A DNA stretch of 43,589 nt from Clostridia bacterium (GTDB lineage Bacteria; Bacillota; Clostridia; Oscillospirales; Acutalibacteraceae): contig JAGBFF010000084.1 in the NCBI GenBank assembly GCA_017936615.1, positions 1 to 43,589 on the forward strand, written 5' to 3'. Shown here one piece after another: positions 39,495 to 43,589 of the stretch. Numbering within the stretch: position 1 is the first letter of the stretch; each line of letters begins with the position of its first letter. Both the position numbers and the translations under genes were made by a program. The notes below the pieces were generated by a model. The model was not told where the DNA came from and ran no database searches. It saw nothing but the letters and a program-made list of their open reading frames with translations.

Positions 39495-40754
39495 ATGAAC
39501 CGATGTCCGTTTTGCGGTGCGGAGCTGAACAGCGACGCGAGTTTTTGCCCGTACTGCATGAAATCTTTGATACAGAAAACGGTGATGACCCCACCGAAGC
39601 GTCTACGTCGAAGTGTGGTTGCGCTTCTGCTGCTTGCGGCGTTCACGATCGCTTCGCTTGCCGCTGCTTTTTTGGCACAACCACCCTCACGATCATCCGG
39701 CGGAGCACCCGTTTCCACCACCCACAGTGCAACCGCACCATCCACGGTGCACGGGTTTGTAACGACTTCCACTACAACAAGCGAGCCTCTCGTGTCAGCA
39801 ACAAGCACGAGCTCGACTGATACGACAACCTCCGCTGAAAACACCACCAAATTGACACATCAACCCACGGCTACCAGTTCCACCACCTCAACAGCCATCG
39901 GTGAAAGCGGCTCGGCAACGACAAAAACAGAAATGCCTACCAAGAGCACCTCTACCACGACAACCATCTCCACTTCGACCTCAACGACCAACAATACCAC
40001 AACAACAAAAGCGACGATCCCCACCACGGCTTCAAAAACGGCTACCACAGCAACGGCTACCACCACAACCTCAAGAGTCACGACGACAACCACCAAACCA
40101 ACAACCGCTTTACCGGTGTATTATACCGTCGCCAACAGCGAGGTAACCATCACAGGCACGCCTCTTAAATCCGGCACATTAAACATTCCGAGCACTATTG
40201 AGGGCTATCCCGTAACCGCGATCGGTGACACTGCGTTTAACGGGTGCGAGGATCTTACGTCGATCATAATTCCGGACAGCGTGACCAAGATCGAGAGCAG
40301 TGCGTTTTATGACTGTTCGAGTCTTACCTCGATCACGATTCCGCGCAACGTGACTTTGATTGGTGACTATGCGTTTGTCGATTGCTCAAAGCTTACCTCG
40401 ATCACGATCCCGGACAGCGTGACCTTATTGGGATGGGCTTCATTTTCCGGCTGTTCCAACCTTGCCTCGGTCACGATTGGAAATGGTGTGTCCTCCATTG
40501 CGGGCTTAACGTTTTACGAATGTACGAAACTTACCTCGGTCACGATCGGTAACAATGTGACCTCAATTGGGCTTTATGCGTTTTACAAATGCACGAATCT
40601 TACCTCGATCACAATCCCCGGCAGTGTGACCTCAATAGACCAGAATGCGTTTGTTGATTGTGATAGTCTGAGGACGGTGTATTTTACAAGTGAAGCGCAA
40701 AAGACGAAGTTTGCGGCGTGCTTCCCAACCGGAGCAACGTTGGTTGTGAAATAA
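39495..40754 (+). CDS. Zinc-ribbon membrane protein with Thr-rich linker and LRR_5 domain (2)
   Basis: A 419-residue paralogue of the preceding protein with the same plan: zinc ribbon (C4, C7, C18, C21), membrane segment (about 38-60), a Thr/Ser stalk (about 70-205), then a BspA-type LRR_5 domain. The LRR_5 domain has six 23-residue units of the form LTSITIPDSVTxIG. At DNA level these six units are spaced exactly 69 bases apart (40251, 40320, 40389, 40458, 40527, 40596). GAGGTG lies 6 bases before the ATG at 39495. It is the last gene of its operon and ends at a terminator shared with the convergent kinase operon. Confidence 0.85.
   Translation: MNRCPFCGAELNSDASFCPYCMKSLIQKTVMTPPKRLRRSVVALLLLAAFTIASLAAAFLAQPPSRSSGGAPVSTTHSATAPSTVHGFVTTSTTTSEPLVSATSTSSTDTTTSAENTTKLTHQPTATSSTTSTAIGESGSATTKTEMPTKSTSTTTTISTSTSTTNNTTTTKATIPTTASKTATTATATTTTSRVTTTTTKPTTALPVYYTVANSEVTITGTPLKSGTLNIPSTIEGYPVTAIGDTAFNGCEDLTSIIIPDSVTKIESSAFYDCSSLTSITIPRNVTLIGDYAFVDCSKLTSITIPDSVTLLGWASFSGCSNLASVTIGNGVSSIAGLTFYECTKLTSVTIGNNVTSIGLYAFYKCTNLTSITIPGSVTSIDQNAFVDCDSLRTVYFTSEAQKTKFAACFPTGATLVVK
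40251..40664 (+). repeat. Six 69-bp tandem coding repeats (LRR_5 units)
   Basis: Each unit begins with a CTTACCTCGATCACGAT-like stretch and codes for 23 residues. The period is exactly 69 bases over six units. Units differ by scattered substitutions, so this is an older expansion under protein constraint, not a fresh array. Confidence 0.85.
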
Positions 40755-40758
40755 CGCG

Positions 40759-40789
40759 GCCCCCTGCCACAAAAAGTGCAGCAGGGGGC
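40759..40789. terminator. Bidirectional terminator between LRR and kinase genes
   Basis: GCCCCCTGC (40759-40767) pairs with 40781-40789 around a 13-nt loop that itself can pair (CAC/GTG). It lies between the convergent LRR (stop at 40754) and kinase (stop at 40799) genes. Confidence 0.75.
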
Positions 40790-40798
40790 GTATTTGTC

Positions 40799-41503
40799 TT
40801 ATAATGCTTGCAGTAGTTTTTCCACCGAGGGGAAGCGATGCTTCGGATCAATCTGGGTACACTTTAAAACCAGTTTTCCTGCCCGACCCCGCGCCAGTCG
40901 CTCGCTGGGGTGGCAGCCGGTGAGCAGCACGTTGAGCAGCACACCAAGCGCATACACGTCGGCGGTCGCATCACTTTGCGAGATGCCGAACTGTTCCGGC
41001 GGTGCGTAACCGATGGTGCCAAGCACCACGGTATCGTTGCGCTTTTCCGGCGCGTGAAGCCGCGAGGCGTTCAGATCCAGCAGCATCGCGCGGCCGTCAT
41101 CAGAAACCATCACATTTTCCGGCTTTACGTCCCGATGAACCACCGCCATGCCGTGCAGTGCAGAAAGCGCCGCGCCGATGCCGTACAGCAATCGTCTCGC
41201 GTTGCGATAAGAAAACGTCGTGCGCTCCAGCACGTCCGAAAGCATCGTGCCATGTACGTACTCCTCCAGCACCACCTGCCCGTCGGCAAACCGCCGACAC
41301 TCAAAAACCTCCGGCAGATTGGGGTGCCGTATCGTTTTCAGCTGCTCGTAGGCGGCGATCGGTTCGCGGTAGCTGCGCACCACTATGCTGCGGCCCAGCG
41401 TTTTATGGCAAAGCAACAGCACCTCATCTTCGTCACGGCGCGACAGCGCACGCACGAGATCGTACTGCCCGAGCAATTCGGTAATATACTCTTTTCGTGT
41501 CAC
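40799..41503 (-). CDS. Atypical Ser/Thr protein kinase
   Basis: A 234-residue Hanks-type kinase domain without membrane segment or extra domains. The catalytic loop HRDVKPEN (H123-N130), D143 in LLDLN (in place of DFG) and YAPPEQF are present. The ATP-binding lobe is unusual: the glycine-rich loop is degenerate, and the beta-3 lysine position reads SIVVRSY, with R43 where VAIK has lysine. Activity is therefore uncertain. The GTG start at 41503 has AAGGG seven bases upstream. It follows a small membrane protein gene by 28 bases and converges on the zinc-ribbon/LRR operon, a neighbourhood that recurs around such kinases in Clostridia. Confidence 0.85.
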   Translation of the reverse strand: MTRKEYITELLGQYDLVRALSRRDEDEVLLLCHKTLGRSIVVRSYREPIAAYEQLKTIRHPNLPEVFECRRFADGQVVLEEYVHGTMLSDVLERTTFSYRNARRLLYGIGAALSALHGMAVVHRDVKPENVMVSDDGRAMLLDLNASRLHAPEKRNDTVVLGTIGYAPPEQFGISQSDATADVYALGVLLNVLLTGCHPSERLARGRAGKLVLKCTQIDPKHRFPSVEKLLQAL

Positions 41504-41531
41504 GCCATCACCCTTCCCTTTGAAAATGAGG

Positions 41532-41795
41532 TTAACCCTTGCTGCTCCGCTTCTCATTGAATTGCCTTTGAGCAACAATACCCAAACCGGCAATCACCGA
41601 AGAAACAACCAGTCCCAGCAATAAAGCGCTCTTGTTAAATATGAAATAATACTCAAGAAAGTTGTCGAAGTTAAACTTTTTACCTGCATTTTCCCACATG
41701 TCCTTTGAGTGGATCACGGTTTGGGCAATAAAGGCGATCAGCAATAACCCCGCAATAACAAAACAAATATTGCGAATTACGGTTTCCTTTTTCAA
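41532..41795 (-). CDS. Small two-segment membrane protein
   Basis: An 87-residue protein with two predicted membrane segments (about residues 8-28, ICFVIAGLLLIAFIAQTVI, and about 52-72, ALLLGLVVSSVIAGLGIVA) joined by a polar loop, and a basic C-terminus. The TTG at 41795 is preferred, because GAGGTG lies 6 bases upstream; an ATG at 41801 would abut that signal directly. It is the first gene of the kinase operon, with a promoter at 41815-41843. Function unknown; it could anchor or signal to the soluble kinase (inference). Confidence 0.7.
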   Translation of the reverse strand: MKKETVIRNICFVIAGLLLIAFIAQTVIHSKDMWENAGKKFNFDNFLEYYFIFNKSALLLGLVVSSVIAGLGIVAQRQFNEKRSSKG

Positions 41796-41814
41796 AATCA
41801 TCACCTCTTTTTTG

Positions 41815-41843
41815 ATTATAACACACCCATCTTTTTGGCGCAA
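41815..41843 (-). promoter_or_regulatory. Promoter of the membrane protein/kinase operon
   Basis: On the minus strand TTGCGC (41838-41843), a 17-bp spacer and a perfect TATAAT (41815-41820). The leader would be only about 13 bases. Confidence 0.75.
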
Positions 41844-41849
41844 CAGAAA

Positions 41850-41877
41850 AAAGGACCCCTCATCCGAGAGGTCCTTT
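41850..41877 (-). terminator. Orphan intrinsic terminator
   Basis: AAAGGACC (41850-41857) pairs with 41870-41877, with CTC/GAG inside. On the minus strand it is followed by a run of six T's. It lies 16 bases after the stop codon of the GGGtGRT-like remnant, which it presumably once served. Confidence 0.75.
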
Positions 41878-41892
41878 GTTTGGATTTGCTTA

Positions 41893-41928
41893 TTACAGCG
41901 CTTCGGGCACGGTCACGGCGCAAGTGCA
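41893..41928 (-). pseudogene. Remnant of the 3' end of a GGGtGRT-family gene
   Basis: Read on the minus strand it encodes CTCAVTVPEAL and then TAA. The intact gene at 43259 ends ACAVAVSEAL and TAA, so 7 of the last 10 residues agree, and the DNA shares TTACAGCGCTTCGG. Upstream of the remnant the frame is closed by stops within a few codons. It is followed by a strong terminator. The differences show that it is not a recent exact duplication. Confidence 0.6.
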
Positions 41929-41985
41929 ATTTTATAAAAATTAAGCTTACAAGAAAAAACGTTATCCATTTCAAGAATAGTGTGT

Positions 41986-41991
41986 TATAAT
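41986..41991 (+). promoter_or_regulatory. Extended -10 promoter of the serine hydrolase
   Basis: TATAAT preceded by TGT, giving the extended motif TGnTATAAT. The -35 region (TATCCA, 41963-41968) is weak. It lies 117 bases before the ATG. Confidence 0.6.
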
Positions 41992-42107
41992 GTAATTGAT
42001 TTAAAACTGGTATGAGCGTTAACGATGGAAATCCAAGAGCCAAATTTTTTAAAATGCACAAACTTTACTATGGATTATAATGATCCTGTTTTTGGGAGGT
42101 AAGATTT

Positions 42108-43187
42108 ATGTGTGACAGCGTACGACAGTTAATGGAGGCAATAACAAAGGAAAAGGGTATTCCTTTCTTGGATGTTGTTTGCTACCGCGAGCATAAAGAA
42201 GTGTTGCGTGCCACGGTAGGAAGTGCCGACGGCAATGAGTTCTTATATATGTATTCCTGCAGCAAGCCTATTACCGTAACCGCTGTTATGATGCTTTTTG
42301 AGCGTGGACTTCTATCTCTGGATGACTTGGTCGAAAAATATATCCCGGAATACAAAAACCTGACGGTTATCCAAAACGGAACGGCTTTACCTTGCACTGT
42401 AAAAATGACCGTCAAGCACTTGCTCACGATGACCGGCGGGCTTGATTACAACCTTCGCCGCGGAAATGTAAAAGAGATTATAAAGAATAACCCGTGCGCC
42501 GCCACCGAAGATGTTATTAAGGGCCTCGTAACCGAACCGCTGGTTTTCGAGCCCGGCCACGAATTTAGATACAGTCTTTGTCACGATGTTTTGGCCGTAA
42601 TTGTTGAAAAGGCTTCGGGTGTGCGTTTTTCAGAGTTCGTTCGAGAGAATATTTTTAAGCCCCTCGGCATGGATAACTCAACCTTCGACAACAAGCCGAA
42701 GAGCGCCCCTGCCGATATTTATAAATGTGAAAACGGCACCATTGTTAAAAGCGTCGGTTTCCGGCCTATCACTCCCTGCTATGAAAGCGGCGGAGGCGGT
42801 CTTATCAGTACCGTGAATGACTACATAAAATTTGCGGACATGCTGGCCTGTGACGGTGTAAGCGAATACGGTGAGCGATTGCTTAATGAAAAAACCGTTG
42901 CCATGATGAGAAGCGAACAAATCGCAAGCATCAGCGTTAACAATACGTTCACCTGCGTGCAGGGCGATGACTACGGATATGGACTTGGCATGCGTACAAG
43001 AACAAAGGAAACCGATTGGGGGCTTCCCGTCGGCGAATTTGGTTGGGACGGCGCTGCAGGCTCTTACCTTTTAGTAGACCCTGTAAGAAAAATTTCGGTT
43101 GTTATGGGAATGCACGTGCTCAATTGGCCGGATTGTTTTGTGGGCGAGCATTTGAATATTGTAAAAGAAATTTATAAATATTTATAA
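42108..43187 (+). CDS. Serine hydrolase, class C beta-lactamase/esterase fold
   Basis: A 359-residue protein of the beta-lactamase-related (PF00144) fold. The nucleophile motif is S50-x-x-K53 (YSCSKPIT), the tyrosine motif is Y155-S (EFRYSLCHD, where the family has YSN), and the third element is GWDGAAGSY near 312-320. There is no signal peptide, so it is probably cytoplasmic and more likely an esterase or peptidase than a beta-lactamase that inactivates antibiotics. GGGAGG lies 9 bases before the ATG. Its DNA is visibly richer in A+T than the surrounding genes and it lies between two copies of a GGGtGRT gene end, which suggests acquisition by transfer. Confidence 0.85.
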   Translation: MCDSVRQLMEAITKEKGIPFLDVVCYREHKEVLRATVGSADGNEFLYMYSCSKPITVTAVMMLFERGLLSLDDLVEKYIPEYKNLTVIQNGTALPCTVKMTVKHLLTMTGGLDYNLRRGNVKEIIKNNPCAATEDVIKGLVTEPLVFEPGHEFRYSLCHDVLAVIVEKASGVRFSEFVRENIFKPLGMDNSTFDNKPKSAPADIYKCENGTIVKSVGFRPITPCYESGGGGLISTVNDYIKFADMLACDGVSEYGERLLNEKTVAMMRSEQIASISVNNTFTCVQGDDYGYGLGMRTRTKETDWGLPVGEFGWDGAAGSYLLVDPVRKISVVMGMHVLNWPDCFVGEHLNIVKEIYKYL

Positions 43188-43216
43188 TGATTGTCAAAAC
43201 GATACTTTGCAAACAA

Positions 43217-43248
43217 AAAAGAGCTTGAGAGAACTCTCAAGCTCTTTT
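43217..43248. terminator. Bidirectional intrinsic terminator
   Basis: A 15-bp perfect inverted repeat (43217-43231 and 43234-43248) with a 2-nt gap, so the real loop is larger. A- and T-runs lie at both ends. It separates the serine hydrolase (+) from the GGGtGRT gene (-). Confidence 0.85.
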
Positions 43249-43258
43249 CCTGTTTTTC

Positions 43259-43589
43259 TTACAGCGCTTCGGAAACTGCCACAGCGCAAGCGACGGTCAT
43301 ACCGACCATCGGGGTGTTACCCGCACCGATCAGACCCATCATTTCCACGTGAGCCGGAACGGAGGAGGAACCCGCGAACTGAGCGTCACCGTGCATACGG
43401 CCCATGGTGTCGGTCAGGCCGTAGGAAGCCGGGCCCGCCGCCACGTTGTCGGGGTGCAGGGTACGACCCGTGCCGCCGCCGGAAGCCACGGAGAAATACT
43501 TCTTGCCGTTCTCGATCGCCCACTTCTTGTAGGTGCCGGCAACCGGATGCTGGAAGCGGGTCGGGTTGGTGGAGTTGCCGGTGATGGAC
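43259..43589 (-). CDS. GGGtGRT protein, C-terminal part (truncated by window edge)
   Basis: The frame is open to the window edge and ends with TAA at 43259-43261. It contains the family-naming motif SGGGTGRTLHPDN, preceded by NPTRFQHPVAGTYKKWA, and ends GMTVACAVAVSEAL. GGGtGRT proteins are conserved in anaerobic Clostridia and some archaea, where they are abundant but have no assigned function. About 109 residues are visible; the family is usually about 330 residues, so roughly the last third is here. A possible GTG start inside the frame at 43489 is not credible since the family sequence continues upstream of it. Confidence 0.88.
   Translation of the reverse strand, partial: SITGNSTNPTRFQHPVAGTYKKWAIENGKKYFSVASGGGTGRTLHPDNVAAGPASYGLTDTMGRMHGDAQFAGSSSVPAHVEMMGLIGAGNTPMVGMTVACAVAVSEAL

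Larger units (their letters stand above)
41802..42107. other. Intergenic region with promoter pair, stray terminator and gene remnant
   Basis: It contains the kinase-operon promoter, a terminator hairpin at 41850-41877 with no intact gene upstream of it, a diverged copy of the 3' end of a GGGtGRT gene (41893-41928), and the promoter and leader of the serine hydrolase (extended -10 box at 41986-41991, about 110-base leader). From 41930 on the DNA is clearly more A/T-rich. Confidence 0.7.

Noticed and set aside
40251..40664. Regularly spaced repeats considered as a CRISPR array
   Set aside because: The repeat unit is 69 bases with no unrelated spacers, is in frame and codes for LRR_5 units.
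42108..43187. Antibiotic-resistance beta-lactamase
   Set aside because: No signal peptide, and the tyrosine and third motifs deviate from true class C enzymes; the broad serine hydrolase family is the safer call.

Overview
The window looks like a chromosomal segment of an uncultured anaerobic gut-type Clostridia (Oscillospirales/Ruminococcaceae-like). The grounds are the gene order phoH-ybeY-era-yqzL-recO, AGGAGG-type ribosome binding sites, many GTG/TTG starts, a [FeFe]-hydrogenase-like Fe-S protein with DRTGG and PHP partners, a GGGtGRT protein, a DUF5696/NHL-Yip1 sugar-uptake operon, and dispersed inverted repeats whose translation gives the PLCKGRW-type spurious peptides familiar from gut Clostridia. 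No rRNA, tRNA, CRISPR array, transposase or phage gene was seen.

Layout. 1-5710 (+): housekeeping block phoH (3' end), ybeY, era, a YqzL-like small protein, recO, mutS2 and a HAD phosphatase, ending in a bidirectional terminator. 5746-8832 (-): a DUF218 membrane protein and the serine-biosynthesis operon serC-serA. 8995-12168 (+), divergent from serC: a five-gene redox-sensor-like operon DRTGG / HATPase / HydS-like Fe-S protein / DRTGG / PHP. The Fe-S protein keeps all four H-cluster cysteines but has alanine where catalytic hydrogenases carry the proton-transfer cysteine.

12235-34558 (-) is a large polysaccharide-handling region. In the direction of transcription it holds a GH16 lipoprotein and a GH16 paralogue without a signal peptide. 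Then comes a seven-gene operon: a 1,024-residue solute-binding protein with carbohydrate-binding-like N-terminal modules, a permease pair, an NHL-TPR-Yip1 membrane protein, a DUF5696 secreted protein and a second permease pair. After it come a separately promoted binding lipoprotein, a 1,718-residue secreted Big2/CBM protein, a 39-residue acidic peptide coupled to it, and a single-domain CBM-like protein. No ABC ATPase is present, so a shared ATPase encoded elsewhere is presumably used. Three copies of an inverted-repeat element bracket the giant gene.

34683-41795 is more accessory in character: two small lipoproteins, a zinc-ribbon membrane protein behind a near-consensus promoter, two HTH regulators, two zinc-ribbon/Thr-rich/BspA-type LRR membrane proteins, and convergent to these an atypical Ser/Thr kinase with a small membrane protein. 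42108-43187 is an A+T-richer serine hydrolase. It lies between the intact 3' end of a GGGtGRT gene (43259 onward, minus strand) and a second, diverged copy of that 3' end with its own terminator (41850-41928), which suggests insertion or replacement at this spot.

Protein family names rest on visible motifs and recalled family architectures; no database search was run. Start codons were chosen from Shine-Dalgarno spacing and, where possible, promoter position.
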